From assembly GCA_963974475.1 (NCBI GenBank), contig CAXBCR010000013.1:1-64000 (forward strand): 64,000 nucleotides of DNA. Reading direction: 5' to 3'. The notes beneath the pieces are model-generated. The model saw only the letters and a program-made list of their open reading frames with translations, did no database searches and was not told the origin of the DNA. The first letter of the stretch is position 1, and each line of letters begins with the position of its first letter. Positions 32,346 to 41,995 of the stretch are shown here, one piece after another. The position numbers were made by a program, and so were the translations under genes. Origin of the DNA: CAJXZP01 sp963974475. GTDB taxonomy: Bacteria; Bacteroidota; Bacteroidia; Flavobacteriales_G; Salibacteraceae.

Positions 32346-33473
32346 ATGAATAGCACCAAACCATACTGTTTAATGCCATGGATTCATTTTCATGTAGGAG
32401 ATGACGGAATTGCCAAAGCCTGTTGTGTGGCTAACATTCCCTTTGGTGACGTGAATACTGACAGTTTTGAAGAAATATGGAATGGGACAAAAATCAATCA
32501 ACTTCGTAGTCAATTCAAAAAAGGAATTTTAGATAAAAGATGTGCGCATTGTTATAAACTTGAAGTTTCGGGTGGTAAAAGCATTCGCCAAGAAACGTTT
32601 GAAAAGTATCCGAAGGTTAATATAGATAACCTACCAATTGCAAATCCCATTTATTTTGACATTCGATTTTCTAATGTGTGTAATTTAAAATGCCGAACTT
32701 GTTGGCATGGTGCTAGCTCCTCTTGGTTTGAAGATGCAAAAGCATTAGGTACGAACAAAGGCGAAAAAGCAGTCATCAAAAATGTACATGATTTTCATAC
32801 ATTTATCCACAAATTAGGTCCATCTTTACTGAACGCCAAAGAAATATACTTGGCTGGTGGTGAACCGTTAGTGACTGAAGAACATTACCTTTTACTCAAC
32901 TGGTTGATTTCACATAAAGCGACAAAAATGAAGTTGCGATACAATACCAATTTCACCAAATTAAACTATAAAAACACTTCTGTTTTAGCCCTTTGGAAAC
33001 ACTTTGAATCGGTAGAAATTTTGGCTAGCATTGATGCCACTAAAGATTTGGGCAACTATATTAGGAGTGGCATGGAATGGAAAAAAATCGTAGAGAATCA
33101 TAGCAAAATAAAAAATCTACCAAACATCCATTTTCAGTTTTCACCCACTATTTCTGTTTTAAATGTGAATGAATTACCTACGCTAATTAACGAGGGAATG
33201 ACTCTGAATATGATAACGGAAGAGGATATTTATATCAATATCCTAGAACGACCTATTCATTACAATATTCAAATCTTTTCGCCACAGGAAAAATTGGCCA
33301 TTAGCAGAAATCTCTTGCGCTTTTTGAACAACACTAACTCCACAAAACTCCAATCTCAAATCCACGAAATTCTGACGTATATGAACGCAATAGACCAATC
33401 TAAACATTGGTCTAAATTTGAACAGCAAAACAAAAGACTGGACCTTTTAAGATCGGAAAAAATGCCTTGTTAA
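32346..33473 (+). CDS. Radical SAM protein with twitch/SPASM-like N-terminal cluster domain
   Basis: About 375 residues from the ATG at 32346 (MNSTKPYCLMPWIHFHV); an upstream TTG would add 26 uncharacteristic residues. Cysteines at the N-terminus (PYCLMPW, KACCVAN, and CAHCYKLE) form a twitch-type auxiliary Fe-S region. The radical SAM site is CNLKCRTCW (CxxxCxxC), followed by LAGGEPLV. Enzymes of this kind often modify peptides or make cofactors, but no precursor peptide or partner gene is obvious: the neighbours are yaaA (divergent) and DUF4301 (convergent, 4-base overlap). Substrate unknown. Confidence 0.87.
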   Translation: MNSTKPYCLMPWIHFHVGDDGIAKACCVANIPFGDVNTDSFEEIWNGTKINQLRSQFKKGILDKRCAHCYKLEVSGGKSIRQETFEKYPKVNIDNLPIANPIYFDIRFSNVCNLKCRTCWHGASSSWFEDAKALGTNKGEKAVIKNVHDFHTFIHKLGPSLLNAKEIYLAGGEPLVTEEHYLLLNWLISHKATKMKLRYNTNFTKLNYKNTSVLALWKHFESVEILASIDATKDLGNYIRSGMEWKKIVENHSKIKNLPNIHFQFSPTISVLNVNELPTLINEGMTLNMITEEDIYINILERPIHYNIQIFSPQEKLAISRNLLRFLNNTNSTKLQSQIHEILTYMNAIDQSKHWSKFEQQNKRLDLLRSEKMPC

Positions 33474-34900
33474 CTTAATCCAGAATGTGATTTTTGCAAT
33501 AAATCATTCACAGTTTTCACAGGATGGAAGGTAGATACCGGGACTTCTACAAAAACGGTTAACCAATTTGCCATTGCTCCATTCCAAAGTCCTGGATGTT
33601 CCAAAACTTTAATCTCCTCGCCTCTGTAGGATTTGTTGGAAACAAAAAAAGTGGTAGGGTCAATAAATTCTAATAGGTCAAATTTATTACCATCATAATC
33701 CTTCATCCCGCAAACTAAATCCACCGGATTAAAATGAGAAGCTTCTTTTAAAATGGCGTCCATTTCTGGATTATTCATATCCATTTGCGCGCTTTCTACA
33801 ATTTGCACCGAATTATTTACCCAAAAGGGGCCTCCACCTGCTTTGCCTTCATTTTTAACCATTCCGCATACACGAATAGGTCTATTAAGTGCTTTTCTAA
33901 TAGCCGAAGCGTTTGCTTCCACTTGAGTGTTTAGCTCACTTTTAATAAAGGATACCATTTCATGCAAACGCATATCAGATACTATACAAGCTTCTAATTC
34001 ACGAAGGATTTCAAAGACGGTGTGTTGTAAATTTACGAGCAAAGCACCTAGCATTTTTTTGTAATCTATTATTTCAGATTGAAATTCGGTACGGACCACA
34101 TTATCAATGTTTTTAATAAAAACGATATCCGTAGTTTGCGCGTTCAAATTATGAATCAAAGAACCATGGCCACCCGGACGCAATAGGATTTGATTATCCT
34201 CATTTCTAACCATTTCTCCATTCTTATTAATCGCCACGGTATCTGAGCTTTTGGCTTGAGTAGAAAAACTAATGTTAAATTTAGTTTCAAAACGCTTCTC
34301 CAAAAGCGGAACTACATGAGACAAATGATTCTTCACCAACACTTTATGCTCAGGGGAAATCGTAAAATGAAAATTGGATTCTCCTTGCTGATTGATGTAC
34401 TTCACACCCTCCACTAATTGTTCGTCAATTGCTTTTCTCACCTCTTCACCATAAGAATGAAAGCTGATTAATGCTTTAGGTAATTGTCCGTAATTCAACC
34501 CCTGTTCCGATAAAACGGCATTAATTTTAGCTTGATTTGAAGTCAACTTTAATTTAGAAAGCTCTTCATAAAACGCAAAATCCGTAATTCGATTTAAAAA
34601 TTCTTCCACCAATAATGGGTTGGACTCTGGATCAAAAAGATGTTTGAACATACGCGTTGCCGCACCGGAAGCCGGAGTAAACCTAGAAACAGTTTTATTT
34701 TTGGTCAGCGTATCAAAATCATGGATGAGCGCTTTTTTTTGTTTATCTGAAACGCGCTTAATCCCTTCATCTATGGTACAAGCACCCTTAATTTGAAGCG
34801 GTGCCGGACCTTCCCTTAAGTCATTTAATTGCCCGGCTATGGTTTCTTTTTCAATGCCAGCTTGTGCTAATAATTGTAAATCGCTTTTTGTTAAGTTCAT
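33470..34900 (-). CDS. DUF4301 family protein
   Basis: 476 residues. It matches DUF4301 in length and in the N-terminal FTPASGAATRMFKHLF block, followed by a FHSYG region, HGSLIHNLN, and an IRVCGMVKNEGKAGGGPFW segment. The mix of a phosphate-loop-like SGAATRM and a GHGS loop is reminiscent of nucleotidyl- or sugar-phosphate enzymes, but no reaction is established. It lies 3 bases after the TonB-like gene. Confidence 0.82.
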   Translation of the reverse strand: MNLTKSDLQLLAQAGIEKETIAGQLNDLREGPAPLQIKGACTIDEGIKRVSDKQKKALIHDFDTLTKNKTVSRFTPASGAATRMFKHLFDPESNPLLVEEFLNRITDFAFYEELSKLKLTSNQAKINAVLSEQGLNYGQLPKALISFHSYGEEVRKAIDEQLVEGVKYINQQGESNFHFTISPEHKVLVKNHLSHVVPLLEKRFETKFNISFSTQAKSSDTVAINKNGEMVRNEDNQILLRPGGHGSLIHNLNAQTTDIVFIKNIDNVVRTEFQSEIIDYKKMLGALLVNLQHTVFEILRELEACIVSDMRLHEMVSFIKSELNTQVEANASAIRKALNRPIRVCGMVKNEGKAGGGPFWVNNSVQIVESAQMDMNNPEMDAILKEASHFNPVDLVCGMKDYDGNKFDLLEFIDPTTFFVSNKSYRGEEIKVLEHPGLWNGAMANWLTVFVEVPVSTFHPVKTVNDLLQKSHSGLS

Positions 34901-34903
34901 GCT

Positions 34904-35668
34904 TTATTGGTCTATAAATCTGTAGGTAATACTTCCCATTTGAATTTTGGAAGCAGATGATTTGGAATTAAATCGGGTATTTTTTGCCCCCGATAGAGCC
35001 GCATCCAATAAACAAGGATCGGTTGTTTTGGACGATTCTTTATCCACTTTAGCCGAAACCACCTTACCTTGCTGGTTCACGGCTATATTTACCACTACCA
35101 ATCCACCATACTGACACATGTAAACAGGTACATTTAAATGAGTGTCATACCTGTTTTTTAGTTTGTACGTGATATTGGTGTTCCCTTCAAACACAGATTC
35201 GGAACGAGGAGCTTGTGATGCGACTTTTTCCAATTCTTTATTTTCTTTGGAAGAGAGCATTTTAGCAACTTCTTCGGGAGAATACCCATAACCTGCGTCT
35301 CTTTGTTCTTGAATAACTTCTTGTTCCAATTCCTTTAATTCCCTTTCTAGTTGCTCGTCAAACGATTCTTTGCTCGCCTTACTAGGTTCTTTGTTGAATT
35401 CGTTATAATCGCCCTTTTTTACTTCATTTGGGGCAGCTTCATTCTTTCCTTTATTTGAATTATTGTCAATTATTTTCTGTGTTGTAGCTGCTTCTTTTTG
35501 GTCTTCATCAGGGAGAATTGTTTCTTCAGGAAAATCTATCACCAATAAGGATTCTTTTTCGGCCACCTTATCTGGGATATGGACATAGGTGGCACTCAAT
35601 AAAAATAAAAAATGGAAAATTAACGTACCTAAAAGCCCAAATTTGTACCGATCTAAAAACCTTAACAT
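34904..35668 (-). CDS. TonB/TolA-like energy transducer family protein
   Basis: 254 residues. A single N-terminal membrane helix (FGLLGTLIFHFLFLLSATY) is followed by an acidic/Lys-rich periplasmic linker with coiled-coil (about 55-140, many E, K, Q). The C-terminal globular domain (about 175-254) has the TonB-type VNIAVNQQGKVVSAKVD and LLDAALSGAKNTRF motifs. It would couple inner-membrane energy to an outer-membrane receptor, but no ExbBD genes are nearby. Starts 30 bases from the WG-repeat gene and is probably in one operon with it. Confidence 0.8.
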   Translation of the reverse strand: MLRFLDRYKFGLLGTLIFHFLFLLSATYVHIPDKVAEKESLLVIDFPEETILPDEDQKEAATTQKIIDNNSNKGKNEAAPNEVKKGDYNEFNKEPSKASKESFDEQLERELKELEQEVIQEQRDAGYGYSPEEVAKMLSSKENKELEKVASQAPRSESVFEGNTNITYKLKNRYDTHLNVPVYMCQYGGLVVVNIAVNQQGKVVSAKVDKESSKTTDPCLLDAALSGAKNTRFNSKSSASKIQMGSITYRFIDQ

Positions 35669-35698
35669 GTAGCTTTTTTATACAGAAATAGAATGAAT

Positions 35699-37795
35699 CT
35701 ATTCTTCTTTGTAAATAACTGTTCCGGTGTTTAACCAGAATATCTCAGATTTATTATCTTTTTCGAAAGTAATTACCCCTTCCACATCTCTATTTAATCC
35801 GGTATAATTCACAGGAACAATAGTATCGTTCAGCAGGTTTAAAATTCCATTCAACCCACCTTTTTCTACCAATACAAAATTAGCGTCCAGTAATTCAATT
35901 TTGTCGTAACCAAAAGGAATTATTATTTCATCATTCGTATTTATTAATGCCTTTGAAGAATCATTCTCTACTACTGCAAAACCTTGTTCAAAATTATAGG
36001 CGTAGGTGTATTTGTAAGGAATTGTCAATTTAATATCCACGTTGGCAAATCCCCATAAACCGGTTTTATTAATTGGCGTTAAATCCAAGTCATAATAACC
36101 CACATCGGCAAAAATAGCGGGATAGACTCGTTTACCATTCACATCAATAATACCCGCTTTTCCTTTGGATTTAATACGAGCATATCCATTTTTGAATGCG
36201 CTATAATTCAAGGTAGTTTCATTAAAATCAAATTTTTCATTGATGGCCACTTTTCCTTTTTCATTGATATACTGATATTTATCTCCTATTACTGCGATAG
36301 CTCTTTTGGATGAAAAAGCGCTAATAGCGTCATAGTCAAACGGCATCAAGGTATCTCCACTAAAAGAAAGCATTCCGTATTTATCCCCATATTTTGCTAC
36401 ACATTGATTACTATCCGGAATAAGCCATTCGTAAATGGTAGGTAGTAGGAGTTCGCCTGTTTCATTTACAATTCCATAAAAACCATCCTTTTTTACGATG
36501 CCTTTATTATTCTTAAAATCAAATGCTGATTCATAAATAAATGGAATTTTTTCGATGCCATTTTCATCAAAATATCCAAATTTCCCGTTTAATCCCGCAT
36601 ATATTAACCCTTGGGAATAGGCGCCTATTTCATCATACATAATTGGAACGATGGTATCTCCTAAATAATTCATCACCCCCATTTTACCTCCAGATTCTAC
36701 CACTGCAAGATTATTTGAAAATGAACGTGCATCTTCAAACATGTGACGGTCCACTACTCCATGTTTATCAATAAATACTGCCATGCCAAAAAAGCCAACT
36801 AATGCTTTCCCTTCTGAAAAGGAAGAAACCCAATTAAACTTAGGTTTAATTTTCCAGACCCCATTGGTATCAACATAGCCCCAAACATTTCCTTTTCGAG
36901 CTGGAATAAAAGTAGTATTAGATAAAAGTAAGTCTTCCTTTAAGGATTCATACTCCGGATAATCTGGATAATCAATTATAAATTCAGAAATAGCCGCTGG
37001 AGTATATTTACTGGTTTTATACTTAAACAAATACTTCCATGCCTCTGCTAAATGTTTGTTGTTAGGATTTTCCTTAATAAATTTTTCGTATGCCTCTGGC
37101 TTCCCGCTTTTTGTATATAAATCGTATACTACATTCTGCGCCTCCTCGGTATATGGATTGTTGGGTCTATTAATAATAAATTGTTGATAGCTAGCTGCAT
37201 CCCCCTCTTTCGTAAGTTTTTGATACTCCACAAGTTGGAACTTCTTTTTTGCAGCCTCAAAATCCAAAGCCTTTGGATATTTTTCCATATACTGTGCATA
37301 AACTTCGCTTGTGTTTACCTCCATCGCATTTTTAAAAGCTAAATGGTTTCTCATTTTTTGCGCTTCTTCCACATCGTCACCGTTGGGATGTTCATCCACA
37401 TACGCTTGATACCCTTCAACCGTATTTAGTTCATTGGCTCGCTCAAAGAAATAAACAGCAAGAACTACTCTTTGTCTCCTAATGGATGCCGCTGTAACGT
37501 TTAAACCTGTTAAGTCCACAAGTTCTTTGTCGGAAGTAATTTTAAAGGCCTCATCGCAGATTAAAATAAATTTAAAGGCGGTATCTACATTGAAAAAAGG
37601 GCTTTTCTCGGCCGAATAAATCTTACTTAAGCCAAATGCAGAACCTGCAGGTTCTTTTTCCAGCGTTTTCTCAAAGTATTCTTTAGCCTTAAAATAATCT
37701 TTTTCTAAAAGTGCTTCGAATCCTTTTTCCAACTTACCAGCAAATGCAGATACAGAAAATAAAAAAACAAATAGAAAACTAATATAATTGCGCAT
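35699..37795 (-). CDS. Exported TPR plus WG-repeat protein
   Basis: 698 residues. Signal peptide (LFSVSAFAG), then TPR-like helical repeats (about 20-290), then many WG repeats of about 40-45 residues (WGYVDTNGVWKIKPKF, KMGVMNYLGDTIVP, KFGYFDENGIEKIP, FYGIVNETGELLLP, LWGFANVDIKLTIP and others). WG repeats form beta-propeller or solenoid-like binding surfaces. Ligand unknown. A matching -7 promoter box lies 22 bases upstream of its start. Confidence 0.85.
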   Translation of the reverse strand: MRNYISFLFVFLFSVSAFAGKLEKGFEALLEKDYFKAKEYFEKTLEKEPAGSAFGLSKIYSAEKSPFFNVDTAFKFILICDEAFKITSDKELVDLTGLNVTAASIRRQRVVLAVYFFERANELNTVEGYQAYVDEHPNGDDVEEAQKMRNHLAFKNAMEVNTSEVYAQYMEKYPKALDFEAAKKKFQLVEYQKLTKEGDAASYQQFIINRPNNPYTEEAQNVVYDLYTKSGKPEAYEKFIKENPNNKHLAEAWKYLFKYKTSKYTPAAISEFIIDYPDYPEYESLKEDLLLSNTTFIPARKGNVWGYVDTNGVWKIKPKFNWVSSFSEGKALVGFFGMAVFIDKHGVVDRHMFEDARSFSNNLAVVESGGKMGVMNYLGDTIVPIMYDEIGAYSQGLIYAGLNGKFGYFDENGIEKIPFIYESAFDFKNNKGIVKKDGFYGIVNETGELLLPTIYEWLIPDSNQCVAKYGDKYGMLSFSGDTLMPFDYDAISAFSSKRAIAVIGDKYQYINEKGKVAINEKFDFNETTLNYSAFKNGYARIKSKGKAGIIDVNGKRVYPAIFADVGYYDLDLTPINKTGLWGFANVDIKLTIPYKYTYAYNFEQGFAVVENDSSKALINTNDEIIIPFGYDKIELLDANFVLVEKGGLNGILNLLNDTIVPVNYTGLNRDVEGVITFEKDNKSEIFWLNTGTVIYKEE

Positions 37796-37816
37796 GTAAT
37801 CTCGTTTTAGGTGTTA

Positions 37817-37824
37817 CAAACATA
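37817..37824 (-). promoter_or_regulatory. -7 promoter box TATGTTTG for the WG-repeat gene
   Basis: Exact TAnnTTTG match on the minus strand, 21 bases before the ATG at 37795. It would start the WG-repeat, TonB-like, DUF4301 transcript. Confidence 0.55.
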
Positions 37825-37946
37825 AAAAATTCGAATGTTTTTCACCTCCTATTCCACTAACAATTAATAAACAAAATAGGGCTTAAACTGCCATTCAATT
37901 TCTATAAGTATTTGTATTTTGCCGTTACAATTTGAGATTAAACAAA

Positions 37947-38825
37947 ATGAAATCAAGCTTACTTTTCGTTTTTATTATTTGCGTTTTTCAGCTTCGTGCT
38001 CAAGATTTAACTATAGGACTAATAGCCGATTGCCAATATTGTAATTGTGATTATAGCAGCCGCTGGAACAATGATTACCGCTCAGCATTACCGCGACTTC
38101 AAGAAGCTGTAGACACGCTCAATGAAATAAAAACGGACCTCACGTTTCATTTGGGTGATTTTATTGACCGTGATTTTAAAAGTTTTAAATTGGTTTTGCC
38201 CGTTTTTAATTCTTTGCAAATGCCGCACTACCATTTATTGGGTAACCATGATTTCAGTGTAGATGATTCGCTAAAATCTCAAATTGCCCCTATTTTGCAA
38301 TTAGAGCAATCCTACTATGCGGTTTCAAAAGGAAAATGGAAATTTATTGTGTTGGATGGCACAGATATCAGCATGTATAAAACGGCCAACAAGGACACTT
38401 TGGCACAAGCAGAAAAAATTAGGCAACACTATTTAAATGAAGGTAGAATGCAAGCTATGCCTTGGAACGGTGCAATTGGAAACACACAATTGGCTTGGTT
38501 GAAAAACCAATTAGAATCGGCACAAAAGGAAGGCTTAAACACCATCGTTTTTTGTCATTTCCCAATTTTACCTACAAATGAGGCTAATCTTTGGAACGAT
38601 AAGGAAGTAGTGGAAATTATCGAATCCTATTCTACCGTAAAAGCATTTATTAATGGCCATCATCATCCAGGAAACTATGTGTACCATCATCATGTTCACT
38701 ACCTAACTTTGCAAGGCATGGTTCGCACCAAGGAAGCCAACTCCTTTGCCTATCTCACGCTTTTCAACCACAAAATAGTAGTAAAAGGATACGGAAGAGA
38801 ACCTTCACGCATCCTACAATTTTGA
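37947..38825 (+). CDS. Exported calcineurin-like metallophosphoesterase
   Basis: 292 residues from the ATG at 37947; a TTG start further up adds 5 residues. Signal peptide (LLFVFIICVFQLRAQ). The two-metal site is visible in IADCQYC (an Asp but no DxH), HLGDFIDRD, LLGNHDFSVD, CHFPILP and INGHHHPG. The order and spacing resemble Mn-dependent ADP-ribose/CDP-alcohol diphosphatases. The first motif reads IADCQY where such enzymes have (T)DxQY/H, which fits that subfamily. Substrate assignment is tentative. Convergent with the alpha/beta hydrolase gene (12-base overlap). Confidence 0.87.
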   Translation: MKSSLLFVFIICVFQLRAQDLTIGLIADCQYCNCDYSSRWNNDYRSALPRLQEAVDTLNEIKTDLTFHLGDFIDRDFKSFKLVLPVFNSLQMPHYHLLGNHDFSVDDSLKSQIAPILQLEQSYYAVSKGKWKFIVLDGTDISMYKTANKDTLAQAEKIRQHYLNEGRMQAMPWNGAIGNTQLAWLKNQLESAQKEGLNTIVFCHFPILPTNEANLWNDKEVVEIIESYSTVKAFINGHHHPGNYVYHHHVHYLTLQGMVRTKEANSFAYLTLFNHKIVVKGYGREPSRILQF

Positions 38826-39356
38826 TTCATCTAGCTGGTTTACAAGCTCCTTTACAGCTTGGTTAGCCAGCATGGCATCTGTATAAAAGTCATGATTTCT
38901 TTCTGAAAACTCGATGCATTTTTGGTCCATCCGCGTTTGCCATTCTATGGATGGTCGATAAGTATCATTACTTCCAAACCAAAGCGATATCCTTCCCTTT
39001 GGTTTGACTACTTCCTTTCTTAATCTTGTTGCAGATATGCAAAAAAGCATTTCAATACGTCCCCCTTTCAATCCAAATTGCCACGCTATAGTTCCGCCTA
39101 TACTAAATGCCAAAATATATACTGGATTTTTTTCTAGCTCCACCAACTTGTTCACCGCCTGTTCAATACCGCCCTTTACAAATTGCGAATGCAAATTTTC
39201 TTCCGTATAAATGGACGTGTCAACTTCGCCTAATTTACAAGCATCATAAAAAACCACTTCGAAATAAGCAGATAATGGCGGCATATAATACTCCATCCAT
39301 GCAGCGCGTTCATTCCCCCACAAATCGGAAATAATAAGCAAACGATTTTTCATCAT
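38814..39356 (-). CDS. Small alpha/beta hydrolase-like protein
   Basis: 180 residues. Begins with a strand and turn (LLIISDLWGNERAAW), a nucleophile elbow ILAFSIGGTIAWQ, and a late SLWFGSNDTYRP with an Asp, then ERNHDFYT with the His. This is a small alpha/beta hydrolase lacking a lid domain. The substrate is not predictable. It heads nothing obvious; the next gene on this strand ends 11 bases upstream. Confidence 0.65.
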   Translation of the reverse strand: MMKNRLLIISDLWGNERAAWMEYYMPPLSAYFEVVFYDACKLGEVDTSIYTEENLHSQFVKGGIEQAVNKLVELEKNPVYILAFSIGGTIAWQFGLKGGRIEMLFCISATRLRKEVVKPKGRISLWFGSNDTYRPSIEWQTRMDQKCIEFSERNHDFYTDAMLANQAVKELVNQLDESKL

Positions 39357-39367
39357 GCTGCTTTCCC

Positions 39368-39691
39368 CTATTTTTTTTGTTGGATAGAACCCGCAACATA
39401 TTTCATGGCAGATTCAGCGAAATTGGGCCATTGATTCGCGTATTCAAAGGGTACTTGCACCCACTCTTTCATGGGGCGTTTTTTTCCAGATGGGTCAAAA
39501 AGTTGTGCGCCATCCAAACTTAAGGCTTCTGAATGGGCTTCTCCATTTAGTTTAAAAACCATTTCATTTTGAAAAAAACAAACGAATGCCTTTCCACCCA
39601 CTTTAAAACAAGGTTTCCCAAATAATTGACTTTTAGCTGCATCCGATACGGATTCACAAATGGAATAATATAGTTGTTCCTCTTCTTTCAT
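39368..39691 (-). CDS. TfoX/MmcQ-YjbR-like small protein
   Basis: 107 residues. QLFGKPCFKVGGKAFVCFFQNEMVFKL resembles the N-terminal domain of TfoX/Sxy proteins and the YjbR fold; a conserved LFDPSGKKRPMKEWVQVP block follows. Such single-domain proteins are widespread with no known function. The competence role of TfoX in gammaproteobacteria should not be transferred. Confidence 0.7.
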   Translation of the reverse strand: MKEEEQLYYSICESVSDAAKSQLFGKPCFKVGGKAFVCFFQNEMVFKLNGEAHSEALSLDGAQLFDPSGKKRPMKEWVQVPFEYANQWPNFAESAMKYVAGSIQQKK

Positions 39692-39707
39692 AAATTACTA
39701 GTATTAA

Positions 39708-39890
39708 TTAGCCCCTTAATGGGAATTTTGAGGATAGGACTGCAGTCAACATAAAACCTACTCCAATTCCAAAAGCCACTCCATGAGCTACATCCGTAAG
39801 CAAATAAAAGTGAGTAAATAATTGCGTTCCGGCTATAAGTAACAGCCCCGTAACCAATAGAAATCGTGATTTTTCCGATTGTTTCTTCAT
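39708..39890 (-). CDS. Small two-helix membrane protein
   Basis: 60 residues with two hydrophobic stretches (RFLLVTGLLLIAGTQLF and DVAHGVAFGIGVGFMLTAVL) and a basic start. No family recognised. It lies 16 bases after the next gene upstream in the same direction. Confidence 0.55.
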   Translation of the reverse strand: MKKQSEKSRFLLVTGLLLIAGTQLFTHFYLLTDVAHGVAFGIGVGFMLTAVLSSKFPLRG

Positions 39891-39913
39891 CGTAATGCTA
39901 TTTAAATGTGTCG

Positions 39914-40591
39914 CTATTTTACATTCTTTTCTCTAGTGTTAACATTGGATTTCCGACCTAATTTTCCTAAGGTTTTTCGCTTCCAATACACTATATATAT
40001 CGTACCAATAACGGTAGGAAGCAACCATGCAATAATATTATTTACCCCAAGTCCGGCCACAATAAATGCAGTAAATGAAGCTATCAATGCTCCAAGCATT
40101 TTTCCCAAATGCACTACCAACCAACCCTTGGGTGATTTTTTCGGATTTTTATAAAACACAAAGTCTTTTATAGAAAGTAACATTCCTAAACCACCAAAAA
40201 CCAAGTATAAAATTCCCATTGAATCACCTAATAGCGCATAAGCCCCAACAAATAGCATGGCAGCGGAGATGATTAACATTGCTCCCGAAACGAGTTTATC
40301 TTTCCATGCTGCGACTGTTTTGGTTTTAAAACCAAGCGCAATATTTCCCGCTAAAACTAGGTAAATGGTAAATAAACCGATTAAGAATAAAAATAGATTT
40401 TCATGATTGGGCATCCACGAAATGGGAATGGAAATAAGCGAGCTCGTTAGCATACCTATAGAAAATAGTTTTCCCATCTTTTTATGCAATGCACTTCCTT
40501 TGGTTACCACAGCGCTACCGATGCCGGTTATTAATCCTAAACCGCCAAAAGCAGCATGCACGTATATCAAAATTTTTGTAAATTCTTCCAT
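39914..40591 (-). CDS. DUF2306-like multi-pass membrane protein
   Basis: 225 residues with six or seven membrane helices. The N-terminus (YVHAAFGGLGLITGIGS followed by KGSALHKKMGKLFSIGML) carries the H...K.HRK.G signature of the DUF2306 / cytochrome-b-like small membrane family. The two conserved His suggest haem or metal binding, but this is inference. Confidence 0.65.
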   Translation of the reverse strand: MEEFTKILIYVHAAFGGLGLITGIGSAVVTKGSALHKKMGKLFSIGMLTSSLISIPISWMPNHENLFLFLIGLFTIYLVLAGNIALGFKTKTVAAWKDKLVSGAMLIISAAMLFVGAYALLGDSMGILYLVFGGLGMLLSIKDFVFYKNPKKSPKGWLVVHLGKMLGALIASFTAFIVAGLGVNNIIAWLLPTVIGTIYIVYWKRKTLGKLGRKSNVNTREKNVK

Positions 40592-40759
40592 TCTTTTGTT
40601 TTAGTTGAACGACTCAAAAATCGGTTAACCCATTTCTTTCAGAAAGTTAATCGTGCTCATTGGTCGTTTTTTACCGATGAATAGTTGATTTCAACTTCTC
40701 ACTTGTTTTTAGATGCTTTGGACTGTAGGTAATAAAACGTTTTAACCTCCCCAACTCGT

Positions 40760-41995
40760 CTATTTGAGGAAATCCAAATAGCTAACTAATTGATTCAACC
40801 AATCGCTATCCATGTTAAATGTAACTTGAGGCGTAATGCCAATAGACTCTATTTCCAGAAATTCGGGGTGCTTTTTTGATGTGAGCACTGCAATAAATTT
40901 CTCACATGGCAAATTGTAATTCGCATCCACCAATTCGTAGGCTACGGTCCCATTGGTCCGATTTCCAAAAGTTTGGCAATTTTCAAACTGACTCAATTTA
41001 TGGGTAAACTGCTCGGCATTACTTCCCGTTCGTTGATTTATAATTACCCACACCCGATGCTGTTCCATATACTGCTCCACAATTTTTAATAAAATGTTGG
41101 AGTTTCGATTCCCTCCACCTCCATTATCTCTCAAATCAATAATTAGATTTTTCTTGGTCAATGTACCTTCCAGAGATTTATAAAACTTTTCTGCATCCGA
41201 AAGTGTTGGATACCAAGAATTAAAACTACCAATTTTTAAATACGTTATATCAGATGAAATTTCTTTTCGTACATATGTGCTGTCCGGATAGTTAGCCAAA
41301 GCATAATTGGGTTGGGTGGCGTCTTTTTGAAAACCCATGGTTAGAAAAAAGCCATTTTCAATTCTTTCCGGATAAGCGATGAATCTTTTGGAAGCGATGT
41401 CACCTCCAATACTCAGTAAATTATTATCCCCATACGGAATCAAGGTATACATTATTTCACCTCTCTCCCAAACTGGGTTTTGAGTACCCAAAATAACAGC
41501 CTGATATGCTTTTCCCGTCTTAAAAACGCCAATAGTCATGTGATTTTTTTTGGTATACACTCCTTCCACATCGCTTACTTGCTTTTTAGTCAGCTCATTA
41601 TTTAGACTATCCAAATCTATTTTAGCCCGCGGATATCCATTAAAAATAGGTCCATTCTTAAAGCTTTCAAATTGCAACATATCCGTTCTTATCTCTTCCG
41701 TTGCTCCCTTATTAATTCCATAAATTTTAGCATGATTATCATTCAATGCCAACAATAATTTATTTAATAGTACAAAGCATTCATAGTCTGAGCTAACGGT
41801 GATAGCCTCAACTAAAGCTTGTGCATATCTATCATTGTAGGCTAGTTTATTGTTTTTATAGGATGGTGTTTTTTTTATTTTTCCGTGCAAAAACGCTAAG
41901 TCGCTTTTGCAATTACAACCTTTATCTTGGGAGAAACTTGGGTTAACACTTAATAATAGAAAGAGGAGGAAAATCACACTAAGTACTTGTTTTCG
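40760..41995 (-). CDS. Secreted S41 (tail-specific/tricorn-like) peptidase-like protein
   Basis: 411 residues from the Met before the signal peptide (MRKQVLSVIFLLFLLLSVNPSFS); 9 more residues upstream are possible. The C-terminal half carries the S41 core: ITYLKIGSF, IIDLRDNGGGGN, the nucleophile in RTGSNAEQF (Ser at the usual place), and GNRTNGTVAYE. The CtpA-type catalytic Lys at GKG is absent, which fits tricorn-like members of the clan, or an inactive copy. No PDZ domain is evident. It is expected to be periplasmic. Confidence 0.78.
   Translation of the reverse strand, partial: RKQVLSVIFLLFLLLSVNPSFSQDKGCNCKSDLAFLHGKIKKTPSYKNNKLAYNDRYAQALVEAITVSSDYECFVLLNKLLLALNDNHAKIYGINKGATEEIRTDMLQFESFKNGPIFNGYPRAKIDLDSLNNELTKKQVSDVEGVYTKKNHMTIGVFKTGKAYQAVILGTQNPVWERGEIMYTLIPYGDNNLLSIGGDIASKRFIAYPERIENGFFLTMGFQKDATQPNYALANYPDSTYVRKEISSDITYLKIGSFNSWYPTLSDAEKFYKSLEGTLTKKNLIIDLRDNGGGGNRNSNILLKIVEQYMEQHRVWVIINQRTGSNAEQFTHKLSQFENCQTFGNRTNGTVAYELVDANYNLPCEKFIAVLTSKKHPEFLEIESIGITPQVTFNMDSDWLNQLVSYLDFLK

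Noticed and set aside
40760..41995. Inactive S41 peptidase because the GKG lysine is missing
   Set aside because: Tricorn-like S41 members do not use that lysine, and the Ser site is intact; inactivity cannot be concluded.
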